Source: Gimesia sp.
Lineage (GTDB): Bacteria; Planctomycetota; Planctomycetia; Planctomycetales; Planctomycetaceae
DNA: 64,000 bases
Direction: 5' to 3'
Assembly (NCBI RefSeq): GCF_040219335.1
Contig: NZ_JAVJSQ010000034.1
Coordinates: 1 to 64,000, forward strand
Every line of letters starts with the position of its first letter. Positions within the stretch are counted from its first letter, which is position 1. Positions 7,692-16,627 of this stretch are shown here, piece by piece. The notes beneath the pieces are model-generated. The model did not search any database. It saw nothing but the letters and a program-made list of their open reading frames with translations, and was not told the DNA's origin. The translations under genes and the position numbers were made by a program.

Positions 7692-10493
7692 TCACTCATC
7701 CATCTTACGACAGGGTAGAAACACGTCGAACGAGGCACCGCTCTCCGACTTTGGGCTGAAGCAGATTTTGCCCCCCGAAGCCTCCACCAGCGAGCGACTG
7801 AGCGAAAGACCGATTCCCAGCCCCCCCTCTTTTGTGGTTGTAAACGGCGTAAACAGCTGCCCGACAAAATCGTCAGGCACTCCGGGACCGGTATCAGAAA
7901 CAGTAACCCGCACCATGAATTCGCCAGCCGGCGCAACTTCAATCGTCAACTTGCGTGATACAGGCATCTCGGACATCGCGTCCATCGCATTCAGAAACAG
8001 GTTCGAAAGTACCTGCTCAATCTGCACCCGGTCCGCATAGACCACTGACATTCGGGATTCGCTCAACAGCTGCACATTGATCTGTTTCTGACGCAATTCA
8101 TATTCAATCAACTGCAGGGTACTGCGGATACTGTCCAGAATGCTAAACCGCATCAGTTCCTGCGGGCGTTTTTCGGCCATCGACTTCAATCGGCGGACAA
8201 TATTCCCCGATCGGTGGGAGAGTGCTTCGATCCGTTGCACCAGATCCGAAACATCCTGCCCCAGCTCCATCCGTGTTTTCATGGCAGAACTGTAATTCGC
8301 CATCGCCGTCAGCGGTTGATTCAGCTCATGGGAAATTCCAGCCATCAATTCCCCCATGATCGCCAGCCGCGAAGCATGCGCCAGACTGTCACGGTATTCC
8401 TGCATCTTGCTGGAGGCCATTTGCCGTTCCGTAATATCCTGCACGGTCCCATGCATGCTGATGACGTTGCCCCTGGTATCTTTTTTCACGGCGCCCCGTT
8501 CGTGTACATAACGCACCTCCCCGTCAGGACGGATGATCCGATGTTCGATACTGTAGGGCAGATCATTTAAAATCGACTGCTCCACAACTCGTTCCAACAG
8601 TCCCCGATCCTCCGGATGGATTGTCTCGAGAAAGGACGGATAAGTGGGTCGAAATGTGTCCGAGGGAAGAGCAAAAATCCGGAAGACTTCCTCCGACCAC
8701 CAGAGTGAGTCGTCCGCAACGTCCCATTCCCAACTGCCGATATGCGCAAGTCGTTGTGCTTCGGACAGTTTATCATGCGTCTTGTTGAGTTCGATTTCAG
8801 ACATTTTCTGTTCGCTGATATCTTCAACAATGATCAGAATCTCATCCTGCAGGTAAGGCTGCACCCGGGCCCGACACCAGCGCTGCTGACCGTCTACCGT
8901 CAGTGGATATTCAAACGACGCCCGTTTCCTGTCTGCCTGCACCCGTTGAATCGCTTCGGTAAACGGCAACCTGATTTCTTCGAGAAGCAGTTCCTTGAGC
9001 TTACTACCTGACGACAGATCCCTGTTGGAAAATAGATACTCCCGATGTCTGCCATTAAAGTTAACGATCTCTCCCTCGTGGTTGATTACCAGTACCTGGT
9101 CGGGCAGCTTCTGAAATAATGCTTTCAACTGAGCCGTCTTACGTGCGAGCTGGGTTGTTCGTTGACGGACACGCTCTTCCAGCAGTTCGTTCTCTTTGAG
9201 AATCGCAGCTTCATCCTGCTTCCGCTGAGTAATATCCTCAACAATCCCGACCATGCGGGTCACTTGATGCTGTTCGTTGTAGACGGGAAAGGAGCGAGCT
9301 TCCAGCCAGCGGAAACTCCCATCCGGGTGCACGACCCGAAACTGGGGAAAATGTGTACTGGAAAAATCACCTTGAATTTTCTGGTTCATACTCTCCATCA
9401 GGGATTCCAGATCGTCGGGATGAATCCGTTCGATCCAAATAGTGGGATCGTCGTAGATACTCTGACAGGGCTGTCCCCAGAACTCCTCATATTTCGGGCT
9501 GACATAAAATATTTTTCGCAAGTCAGCTGAACTCACCCAGAGCATCTCATGCACATGCTCAGAAATCTGGTGGAATATCTGTCTGCTTTCGCGCAGCGTC
9601 TGCTGTTCTTCCAACCGTTCCGTAATATCCACGGCCACGTTGAGAGTCCCAATATTCGTTCCTGACTCATTCTGCAAAATCGAAAAGTGCCAGGCGATCC
9701 GTTTTACCGTTCCGTCAACTGTCAACACATCGTTTTCATAATACTCGACGGGTTGAACCGCCCCCTGTTCCATAAACTGGTGAAAAAAAATACGGGCTTC
9801 CTCCCGGTTATCAGCGGGTAGAAAATTATCGAACCAGTTCATCCCCAGAATCACTGACTCTTCCGCCTCCAGCAATCGACAGCCATGCGGATTGATCAGC
9901 GTGATCTTCTGCTCGGCATCGATCACCAGGATCATCTCCCGCACCAGCCGGAAGTACTGTCCGGCCAGATCGATTTCCTGTTCCCCCCCTGTGACAGTCC
10001 TGCTGACTTCATTTACGACAGCCAGCAGCCCGGAAACCGCGCCTGAACCATCTCTCTGACTGCGCCACTTAACCTCTACCGGAATCCTTTTGCCGTCCTG
10101 ACGACGATGAACCGTCTCCTGACAGTGAGACGAAAGCTGTCCATCAGCTAATTGCTCGAGTAGTTGCCGAGAGGCATCATGATCCTGATGATCCGCAATC
10201 AGGTCAGCATAATGCCTGCCTTTGAGTTCGACCTGCGGATACCCATGCAACTCTGCAAAAGTGGTGTTCGCAAACAGGATCATTCCCGACAGGTCGCATT
10301 CACAGACGGCACATGGCAGCGCGTCGAGCAGCGAATGATCCCGACCTGTCTGATACGAGGCGCCCCCCACGGGCCCCCTGGTAACAGGTGTTTCTGCAGC
10401 ATCAATCCTGCGATGCTCCTGCTCCAGTTCTCCGACACGGCGGCGGAGGCGAGTCACTTCATCCAGAAGTTCCGACGTCTTAGCGTGTGACAT
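7692..10493 (-). CDS. Multi-PAS sensor histidine kinase
   Basis: 933 residues. An N-terminal coiled coil (about 1-35) is followed by five PAS/PAC modules (about 50-160, 175-290, 310-425, 440-560 and 575-690). Next come a dimerisation/phosphoacceptor domain with H-box GISHELNQPL near 735 and a HATPase domain with N-box NLFLNAMDAM, G1 DTGPGV, F-box FTPFTTTK and G2 GLGIGLSLS. No transmembrane segment is evident, so it is probably a cytoplasmic sensor of redox, ligand or light signals. The PAS cofactor cannot be assigned. There is no receiver domain and no response regulator next to it, so it is an orphan kinase. The kinase core resembles the NtrB/FixL class. Confidence 0.9.
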   Translation of the reverse strand: MSHAKTSELLDEVTRLRRRVGELEQEHRRIDAAETPVTRGPVGGASYQTGRDHSLLDALPCAVCECDLSGMILFANTTFAELHGYPQVELKGRHYADLIADHQDHDASRQLLEQLADGQLSSHCQETVHRRQDGKRIPVEVKWRSQRDGSGAVSGLLAVVNEVSRTVTGGEQEIDLAGQYFRLVREMILVIDAEQKITLINPHGCRLLEAEESVILGMNWFDNFLPADNREEARIFFHQFMEQGAVQPVEYYENDVLTVDGTVKRIAWHFSILQNESGTNIGTLNVAVDITERLEEQQTLRESRQIFHQISEHVHEMLWVSSADLRKIFYVSPKYEEFWGQPCQSIYDDPTIWIERIHPDDLESLMESMNQKIQGDFSSTHFPQFRVVHPDGSFRWLEARSFPVYNEQHQVTRMVGIVEDITQRKQDEAAILKENELLEERVRQRTTQLARKTAQLKALFQKLPDQVLVINHEGEIVNFNGRHREYLFSNRDLSSGSKLKELLLEEIRLPFTEAIQRVQADRKRASFEYPLTVDGQQRWCRARVQPYLQDEILIIVEDISEQKMSEIELNKTHDKLSEAQRLAHIGSWEWDVADDSLWWSEEVFRIFALPSDTFRPTYPSFLETIHPEDRGLLERVVEQSILNDLPYSIEHRIIRPDGEVRYVHERGAVKKDTRGNVISMHGTVQDITERQMASSKMQEYRDSLAHASRLAIMGELMAGISHELNQPLTAMANYSSAMKTRMELGQDVSDLVQRIEALSHRSGNIVRRLKSMAEKRPQELMRFSILDSIRSTLQLIEYELRQKQINVQLLSESRMSVVYADRVQIEQVLSNLFLNAMDAMSEMPVSRKLTIEVAPAGEFMVRVTVSDTGPGVPDDFVGQLFTPFTTTKEGGLGIGLSLSRSLVEASGGKICFSPKSESGASFDVFLPCRKMDE

Positions 10494-10593
10494 GTTTCCC
10501 TATCATCCTTTCAGGAAAAGCCAGCTCATAAACGCTTGCGTTTTACCAATCCGTTTTTCAATTATTCCGTTGAACACGCGTGAAAGCGCATCC

Positions 10594-11976
10594 TCAAGCG
10601 GACTCTTCTGTATCATCTGTCTCAGGTGGTAACCCGCGGCGCTGGAGCGTCCGTTCGAGTAGCAGGTCATACACGGGACGGCTTCCCAGGGACTGGGCAA
10701 CAATACTGGCCGTCATGCAGGTCACAATCATCGCAGGCAGTAACTGAAAGCTGGCAGTCATTTCGGCAACCAGTACAATTCCCGTCAGTGGCGCCCGCAC
10801 GGTCGCAGCAAACAAAGCACCCATCGCAGCGACCGCAAACGCAGCCGCCTGCAATTCAACCTGGGGAATCAGTTGATTCGCCAGTGAACCGAAGCTCGTT
10901 CCCAAAAGTGCCCCCAGCGCCAGCATGGGAGCGAAGATTCCCCCCGGCACACCCATGGAATAACTCAGAAAAGTCATCACCGCCCGCACCACCAACAGTG
11001 CCATCAGCACTCCGAGCACAGGCGATTCGACAAAGATCTCCTTCACCAGAGCTTCACCACCGCCAACATAATCCGGTGCGCTGACCATCAGAGCCCCGAC
11101 AACCCCACCCACGGAAGCCGCGATCAACAGCATTGTCTTGGCACTCAAACGATCGGCGGTGTGCAGACATTTCAGCAGCACTGTATTGAAGCCCGCTCCC
11201 AGCGCACCAATCAGTGCACCCAGCAACAGGGTCAACACAAAGGTGAGCAGCATATTTTCCGGGGGCACCATTTTGGGCAGCGAAGCCTGCAGCTGCGCCG
11301 GTAACTGGGGCAGGGTACCAAACACCTGGTCGTTTATCAGGTTCGCAGTAATACTCGCAATGATCACCGCATGCAGCGCCACGAAGCTGTACTGAAACCG
11401 GTGACGCACCTCTTCGATCATAAACAGGATCGCCCCCAGCGGCGCGCTGAACGCCACGCTTAATCCCGCGGTGGCGCCTGCAGCCAGCAGCGTATTCAAA
11501 GTATGATTATCCGAACGGGCCCGCTCTGCCACAATCTGACCGATGCAGCCCCCCAGATGAATCGTGGGACCTTCCCGTCCCAGAACCAGCCCCGCGCCCA
11601 TCGAAAGCACGCCGCCGATAAACTTCACCGGCAACACGCTCCGCCAGCGGAGCATCATCAACTCCCCCATCACGCCTTCGATTTCCTGGATACCACTCCC
11701 CGCGGTCTCTGGTGCATACTTGCGGACCAGCACTGCCGACAGGGCAACCATCACGGCCCCCACAACTGCTGCCACAAGTACCGTCAGCAGCGAATAGCCA
11801 GAGAGGAATTCCACGATCAGTTGATAGACCTGGATGGACAGCTCGACACAATAATGAAAGGCCGCCCCCAGCGTACCGACGCCCAGTCCAATGATCAGCG
11901 CCAGCAGATAAATCCACATCGCTTGCTTGAGCTCCAGGTGCCGGCGCAGCCTGGCTTCCACCTTGTTTACATCCAT
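10594..11976 (-). CDS. ClC-type chloride channel or H+/Cl- antiporter
   Basis: 460 residues with about ten or more hydrophobic helices. The three ClC signature stretches are present: GSGIQ near residue 95, GREGP near 134 with the gating glutamate, and GIFAP near 345. There is no C-terminal CBS pair, so it is the short bacterial type. Keeping the gating glutamate is compatible with either channel or exchanger; the sequence alone does not decide. The start ATG has AGGA just upstream. It is 100 bp upstream of the histidine kinase on the same strand, and the small membrane protein gene lies 95 bp upstream of it. Confidence 0.92.
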   Translation of the reverse strand: MDVNKVEARLRRHLELKQAMWIYLLALIIGLGVGTLGAAFHYCVELSIQVYQLIVEFLSGYSLLTVLVAAVVGAVMVALSAVLVRKYAPETAGSGIQEIEGVMGELMMLRWRSVLPVKFIGGVLSMGAGLVLGREGPTIHLGGCIGQIVAERARSDNHTLNTLLAAGATAGLSVAFSAPLGAILFMIEEVRHRFQYSFVALHAVIIASITANLINDQVFGTLPQLPAQLQASLPKMVPPENMLLTFVLTLLLGALIGALGAGFNTVLLKCLHTADRLSAKTMLLIAASVGGVVGALMVSAPDYVGGGEALVKEIFVESPVLGVLMALLVVRAVMTFLSYSMGVPGGIFAPMLALGALLGTSFGSLANQLIPQVELQAAAFAVAAMGALFAATVRAPLTGIVLVAEMTASFQLLPAMIVTCMTASIVAQSLGSRPVYDLLLERTLQRRGLPPETDDTEESA

Positions 11977-12071
11977 TCCTCAGGCTTTCGTGAAAATCAT
12001 TTCTCACTCGATACGCAACAGGGGTAAGATAGCAGTTTTCGAGGACCAATGGTACACCAGCCAGCACTGTT

Positions 12072-12362
12072 TTAATAGACCCATTCCAGGGGAATCCCCT
12101 TCACGAAGACCACGTATCCGATCGTCAGCAGATAACAGGCAACGGCCCCCAGACCCAGCCCCAACCAGGGATGCTTCCCCAGTACGCCTCCGGCTGCAAT
12201 CAACAACCCCAGCAACAGTCCTAAGCACAACGCGGGAAGGATTTCCAGCCGGATCTGCTCGGCCACAAGTATGATCTGCCACACCGCAGCTGCCAACAGC
12301 CCCACCACGAAAATCGTCAGCAGCTTGGAATCAGGCAGCGGGTCCCCGGCCATGGTTCTCAT
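12072..12362 (-). CDS. Small integral membrane protein, unknown function
   Basis: About 96 residues from the ATG at 12362 (another ATG at 12353; a TTG at 12395 would add 11 residues). Three hydrophobic segments are visible: KLLTIFVVGLLAAAVWQII, ILPALCLGLLLGLLIAAGGVL and LGLGLGAVACYLLTIGYVVF. I do not recognise a family. It is upstream of the ClC gene on the same strand and could be co-transcribed with it. No clear Shine-Dalgarno decides the start. Confidence 0.55.
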   Translation of the reverse strand: MRTMAGDPLPDSKLLTIFVVGLLAAAVWQIILVAEQIRLEILPALCLGLLLGLLIAAGGVLGKHPWLGLGLGAVACYLLTIGYVVFVKGIPLEWVY

Positions 12363-12891
12363 CCGGTACTGGAGGTGTGAGGCGTTAATGAGCAAGCCAG
12401 CGGCACCCGTATCTGGTTACTACAACACTCAAGCAGTATAACAGACCGCGCCAACCTGAAGCCGCTTGGATTTGAATCCACCTTTCGATTTGACCTGCGC
12501 CCTCAGTCCTCTCTCGCCAGTTTGAAAACGGTTTTGGTCTTCTTTCGTAAAACCGTTTGAATTATTCAAAATAAACATTTCTCGTTGATCAGTTTTTCGT
12601 TCGATTTGCGGTTTCATATATGCCCCAGGATGACGTTGGCACAAATGATCGCACGGAAGTTCAACACGCGAATCGAGCAATTCATCGACTCTGATCTGCC
12701 AGGCCAACATAAGGACCCGGCCTGATTCCTTTCTGTATTCGTCAACGTCTGCTCTCTGTTGAACACGCTTGAATAGTTAAATTCCGTGTACCAACACGGG
12801 CATTTCTCGGCTGTTGCCAAACACATCTTGCAGAGCCACTGTTGAGATGGATGTTCTCGTTTTTCATGTCTGCTTTTCAGGGAAAACTCAA
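12363..12891. other. 529-bp intergenic region with clustered inverted repeats
   Basis: No convincing gene: short open frames here lack family features and ribosome sites. The notable content is a perfect 10-bp inverted repeat and a second palindrome between 12526 and 12570 (listed separately), upstream of the first trypsin-like protease gene. The stretch is lower in GC than its neighbours. Confidence 0.6.
12526..12570. promoter_or_regulatory. Two adjacent inverted repeats, operator-like
   Basis: AAACGGTTTT at 12526-12535 is repeated exactly in inverse as AAAACCGTTT at 12549-12558, with a 13-nt spacer. Overlapping its end is a palindrome TTTGAAT-T-ATTCAAA at 12556-12570. Neither is followed by a clear T-tract on the strand of a neighbouring gene. 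They lie about 320 bp upstream of the protease gene start. They could be protein-binding sites, or a hairpin acting as a barrier to transcription from the left. Confidence 0.4.
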
Positions 12892-14367
12892 ATGACAGTT
12901 CAAAAAAGTATCAAGCTACCAGCTCCCGATCGTAAGAAGTTCAAAAAAGGTAGAGAGACCCTCAGCGTGGAAGGGCTGGAAAAAACCGCCGGACAGTTTG
13001 ATAACAAAGTACCCATCGCCTGGTTCCAGCGAGGAACCCAGGTCAGCCGGGCCGTTGCCCGCATCATCACTCCCTCCGGGCTGGGAACCGGCTGGATCGT
13101 CAATGGCGGTTTTGTAATCACCAACAATCACGTCATCTCCAATGCACACACCGCCGAAGATTCGCGGGTGCAATTTCAGTATGAAGATGACATCAACGGA
13201 AACCCGCTCGTCCCCCGCGCATTTGACATCGAAGAAATGCTGGTCACCAACGCTGCCCTCGATTATACGATTCTGAAACTGGCTGGAAACGCCGAGCAGG
13301 ATTATGGCTTTTTCGATATCTCCCAGGCCACACCACCCCAACCGGGTGACATGAACACGCACTTCCCGGTCGTCATCCAGCATCCCGGCGGGCGGAAAAA
13401 AGAGTTCAGCGGCTTCGAAAATGAACTCGCCAAACTCAGTGAGACACTGGTCTGGTATACCAGTGATACCGAACCCGGATCATCCGGTTCTCCGGTTCTG
13501 GGAGGGATCGACTTCAGCCCGTTTGCCCTGCATCACGCAGGTGGCCCCCAGTTTATCAATGGGGAAACAAAGATCCTCAATGAAGGCATTCTGCTCTCAG
13601 CGATTGTGCATGACCTCGTCACAAATCATTCCGATGTCGCGGCTGAAATGGGACTGCAGAGCCATGAAGCCCTGCTGGATGACGCAGCCGTACTCTGGCT
13701 CAACCGGGGACGCGTCGCCAGTTATGTCAAAGCGGTCCTGGCTGGAGACGAAGAAGTCAGTGAGGTCGAATTGCAACGCATGAATAATGCCTTTCAATGT
13801 CCAGGGGGCACACCCGGGTTCTATGATGACATCCTGACACTGCAGAAATCATTCTCGAACCTCAGCGCCACTTGCGACCAGGAAGTAGTACCCGTGCTCG
13901 TCGCCGCCGCTGGGGTTGCCGCCGGTGCGGCAGCCGCTCACTGGGGTCACGTGACGAGTAAAGAAAACATGGCCGCCGCCGGCCCGAATGCTCTCACGAC
14001 AACAGACTTCACACTCAGCATGGAAGGCTTCCGTATCAGCGGAGGAGGCACCGTCTTTACCCCGGTTGGCAGAGGAGATTTCGGCGTCGGACTTTCTGTG
14101 GAAGGATTCAGCTTTAATGGTAGCGGAGGCGTCGGTCTCGCCACACCGGTCGGCACTGTTTCGGGTGGCATTAAAGTACACGTTGAGAATGCCAACTGTA
14201 TCGAATCGTTGTACCGGGGTGTACACGGCCTGTTCGATGTCGCTGACCCCGATCAGCAGCGATATTTCGCTACCATCCAACCGGAAACAGAAGCCCTGCC
14301 GGTTCTTGCAGGTGTCTTCATTGCCGGTGTCGCCGCAGGTGCCAGCGCCTATAAGGCCGGTAAATAA
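12892..14367 (+). CDS. Trypsin-like serine protease with C-terminal duplicated glycine-rich membrane module
   Basis: 491 residues from ATG 12892, chosen for the AGGGAAA site upstream; longer readings add no family sequence. No signal peptide is evident. Residues 45-260 form a chymotrypsin/DegP-fold protease: GTGWIVNGGFVITNNHV (His), ALDYTILKL (Asp) and EPGSSGSPV (catalytic Ser with oxyanion Gly). The C-terminal third is unusual. Two Ala/Gly-rich hydrophobic segments (PVLVAAAGVAAGAAAAH and LPVLAGVFIAGVAAGASA) flank two copies of a glycine-rich beta-like unit (FTLSMEGFRISGGGTVF and VGLSVEGFSFNGSGGVGL). A second protease gene follows in the same orientation. Possibly self-processing or membrane-active; substrate unknown. 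Confidence 0.8.
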   Translation: MTVQKSIKLPAPDRKKFKKGRETLSVEGLEKTAGQFDNKVPIAWFQRGTQVSRAVARIITPSGLGTGWIVNGGFVITNNHVISNAHTAEDSRVQFQYEDDINGNPLVPRAFDIEEMLVTNAALDYTILKLAGNAEQDYGFFDISQATPPQPGDMNTHFPVVIQHPGGRKKEFSGFENELAKLSETLVWYTSDTEPGSSGSPVLGGIDFSPFALHHAGGPQFINGETKILNEGILLSAIVHDLVTNHSDVAAEMGLQSHEALLDDAAVLWLNRGRVASYVKAVLAGDEEVSEVELQRMNNAFQCPGGTPGFYDDILTLQKSFSNLSATCDQEVVPVLVAAAGVAAGAAAAHWGHVTSKENMAAAGPNALTTTDFTLSMEGFRISGGGTVFTPVGRGDFGVGLSVEGFSFNGSGGVGLATPVGTVSGGIKVHVENANCIESLYRGVHGLFDVADPDQQRYFATIQPETEALPVLAGVFIAGVAAGASAYKAGK

Positions 14368-14391
14368 ACCGTAGATTGCGTGAAATGAACA

Positions 14392-14441
14392 GTCCGGATG
14401 CTGGGGGTGAGGTTGCCCGCCAGGTCTCTCATCATCCGGAC
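14392..14441. repeat. Nested hairpin between the two protease genes
   Basis: GTCCGGATG at 14392-14400 pairs perfectly with CATCCGGAC at 14433-14441. The 32-nt interior can form a further short stem (CTGG-GGG with CCC-G-CCAG). No U-tract follows, so it is not a canonical intrinsic terminator. It lies 25 nt after the first protease stop and could stabilise mRNA or reduce expression of the downstream gene. Confidence 0.4.
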
Positions 14442-14525
14442 CATGTTTACTGTCGATTCATCCCCGAGTCGGCTGTCATCTGCTCACCAGCTGAGGTAAT
14501 TAGTAATACCTGAGGGAATACGCAC

Positions 14526-15491
14526 ATGCCTTACCTCGACGTTCTTCGCAACGATGAAGCACTCGCCCGGGAAACACTGGGCAAACTCCGTACGGGAAGC
14601 CTGCCTGTCAGGCCCGACTTACGGTTCTCGCAGGTTTCAACCTTTGACAAAATCAGCGCGGTGATCACAGACAAGCAAGTCGTCGACCTGGGTGTCATCG
14701 AAGGGGGAACGGCTCTGCAGGAATTCATTCGCCCCGCGTTGTTTGTGCAGAATGGGAGCTATCAGGTTCCCCTCTCTGAAATCTGGAAGCAGAAGTTGAG
14801 CCAGGCGAAAGAGAACCTTGAGCGGGCGATCGCGTCTACCGGTAGAATTGAAGTCAAAAATCACGACAGTCTCGCCTGGGTCGGAACCGGCTGGCTGGTC
14901 GCACCGGAGATCATGGTCACGAACAGGCACGTCGCGGTCGAATTCGCCCGGAAGTCAAACACAGGCTTTCGCTTTCGCAAGAACCGACAGTTAAAGCCGA
15001 TGAGCGCACACGTGGACTTTCGCGAAGAACACCATTCACCGCTCGAGGAAGAATTCGAACTCGTCGACGTACTCTATATCGAACCGGGAGATGATCCCGA
15101 CCTGGCATTTTTCCAGGTACAACAGATCAACACCATGGGAGTACACAACCCCGCCACACCACTCCAGCTGGCAGCAGACGTCGCTCCAGGTACCGATGTC
15201 GCCGCCATCGGCTACCCGCGGGGAACCAGCGGCGAGCAGAACTGGCCAGCGATTACAGAATTGTTCCAGGGCATCTTTGGCGTCAAACGCATCTCGCCGG
15301 GCAAAGTGAAAACGGTGGAAGAGTCTCAGCTCACACACGACTGTTCCACACTCGAAGGCAGCTCCGGATCGCCCGTCGTCAATTTATCGACCGGGGAAGT
15401 CGTCGGCATTCATTTTACCGGAACCTATTCGGTCGCCAACTACGCCGTCCCCTCCACTCTCATCGCAGACCGGTTATACCAGCTGCTTTGA
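14526..15491 (+). CDS. Trypsin-like serine protease, second of a pair
   Basis: 321 residues. The first 105 residues are a charged, non-hydrophobic domain with no family I recognise. Residues 110-320 are a chymotrypsin-fold protease with a complete triad: GTGWLVAPEIMVTNRHV (His), DDPDLAFFQV (Asp) and LEGSSGSPVV (Ser), followed by the usual GIHFTG strand. No signal peptide or membrane helix is present, so it is likely cytoplasmic. A GAGGGAA site precedes the ATG. It follows the first protease by 158 bp and shares its catalytic layout but not its C-terminal tail. Pairs of soluble trypsin-like proteases occur in some bacterial signalling or conflict systems; that link is inference. Confidence 0.8.
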   Translation: MPYLDVLRNDEALARETLGKLRTGSLPVRPDLRFSQVSTFDKISAVITDKQVVDLGVIEGGTALQEFIRPALFVQNGSYQVPLSEIWKQKLSQAKENLERAIASTGRIEVKNHDSLAWVGTGWLVAPEIMVTNRHVAVEFARKSNTGFRFRKNRQLKPMSAHVDFREEHHSPLEEEFELVDVLYIEPGDDPDLAFFQVQQINTMGVHNPATPLQLAADVAPGTDVAAIGYPRGTSGEQNWPAITELFQGIFGVKRISPGKVKTVEESQLTHDCSTLEGSSGSPVVNLSTGEVVGIHFTGTYSVANYAVPSTLIADRLYQLL

Positions 15492-15558
15492 CAACTTCCA
15501 GACAGACACTAATCGCGCACATCGCCTCTTTGAATCAAGAGCAATTCTCAGCGGGTAA

Positions 15559-15577
15559 GCCCGAATGCAATTCGGGC
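15559..15577. terminator. GC-rich hairpin between convergent genes, weak terminator candidate
   Basis: GCCCGAA and TTCGGGC form a perfect 7-bp stem with a 5-nt loop. It lies between the convergent protease and lipoprotein genes. There is no T-tract on either side, so intrinsic termination is doubtful. Confidence 0.3.
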
Positions 15578-15648
15578 CAAGCGCAACTCACTCAACCAAC
15601 CTGGAACAGAGATTCAAAACATCGCCAGGCAACCGATACCATCTCCCC

Positions 15649-16158
15649 TCAAAGTAACTGCATTGCCTTCTCAATCTTCTGCTGTGTTTCCTGTTTCAGA
15701 TTCGGTTGCTGTTGAGCCCAGTCCAGCCAGTAATACAATACGGGAGCCAGTTCCGTCCCCTCTTCCGGAATCTTGAAACAGGTAGGCAAAACATGTCGGC
15801 ACGGCTTTCCCTTACCCTCTGCAAGTTGCAGAATCGTATCGACCATCGCCGGGTGTACCCGCTTCCGGTCACACTGCTCAACGACCAGAATCCATTCTCG
15901 AACTTCCGCCACCGGATCGTTTAACAGACACCCACTCATAACCTCAATCGATTCTGCATCACCAACCGCGCTCAAGACTGTGATCCTCTTTCTACGATCG
16001 CGCCAGTCAGACAGTTCCTCAATTTTCTGAAACACAGGTGTCTTGTTTTCATCCAGATGCTGACTGCGTTCCGATTCTGTCGCCGTCGGCTCGGAGTTTG
16101 AATTGCACCCCGGCACCACAAACAGACATCCCATTAACAACAACATCAAGAATCGCAT
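15649..16158 (-). CDS. Small lipoprotein, HEAT-like, unknown function
   Basis: 169 residues from ATG 16158, which has GGGGAG four bases upstream; a TTG 18 bases earlier is less likely. The N-terminus MRFLMLLLMGCLFVVPGC is a lipoprotein signal with lipobox VPGC, placing the mature protein on a periplasmic membrane face. The body is helical, with a stretch (ITVLSAVGDAESIEVMSGCL..DPVAEVREW) resembling a HEAT-type helical repeat. I do not recognise a specific family. It is convergent with the second protease and monocistronic. Confidence 0.65.
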   Translation of the reverse strand: MRFLMLLLMGCLFVVPGCNSNSEPTATESERSQHLDENKTPVFQKIEELSDWRDRRKRITVLSAVGDAESIEVMSGCLLNDPVAEVREWILVVEQCDRKRVHPAMVDTILQLAEGKGKPCRHVLPTCFKIPEEGTELAPVLYYWLDWAQQQPNLKQETQQKIEKAMQLL

Positions 16159-16325
16159 GCTGCTCCCCAAAAACAACCAGAAAATAATGCACTTGAATTA
16201 AGTCTAGTTGATATGTGAAAATACGTCACGCTGTTTTCTATTCCGTCTTATGTGATTCTGTTTCATTGAGTGCGATCAATCTTTCTATGCCATTCATAGC
16301 GGATTTGTGCTAGTTTTCATTTTCC

Positions 16326-16586
16326 ATGGCCGACCTCAAAAGCCGACAACTGATCTACCTCAAGGGATTCCTGTTCCTGATGATCCTGCTCATCGCCGGG
16401 GGACTGATCCTCTTTGAAACCCGTTCCTGGCAGATCGCGATACTGCTCCTGCTTGTCGTCTGGTCTTCCGCCCGCCTGTATTACTTCATGTTCTACGTCA
16501 TCGAAAAATACGTCGACCCCGAATATAAATTCGCCGGCATCGGCTCCTTCCTGCAGTACCTGTTTTCTCGTAATAAAAAATTGTAA
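16326..16586 (+). CDS. Small two-helix membrane protein, unknown function
   Basis: 86 residues with two strong hydrophobic segments (GFLFLMILLIAGGLILF and IAILLLLVVWSSARLYYFMF) and a basic C-terminal tail ending SRNKKL. No family recognised. It lies 41 bp upstream of the dual-specificity phosphatase gene on the same strand, with the lipoprotein gene following, so the three probably share a transcript. A membrane-anchoring or accessory role for the phosphatase is only a guess. Confidence 0.6.
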   Translation: MADLKSRQLIYLKGFLFLMILLIAGGLILFETRSWQIAILLLLVVWSSARLYYFMFYVIEKYVDPEYKFAGIGSFLQYLFSRNKKL

Positions 16587-16627
16587 AGATCCGTTTGAGC
16601 ATTAAGCTTTGAGGATAATCAAAAGAT

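Noticed and set aside
12637-12653. Sigma-54-like TGGCAC...GC upstream of the first protease gene
   Set aside because: GG-to-GC spacing is 11 instead of 10 and the -12 box lacks TTGC.
12429-12710. 93-residue minus-strand open frame in the region before the proteases
   Set aside because: It runs through the inverted repeats and shows no domain or start signal.
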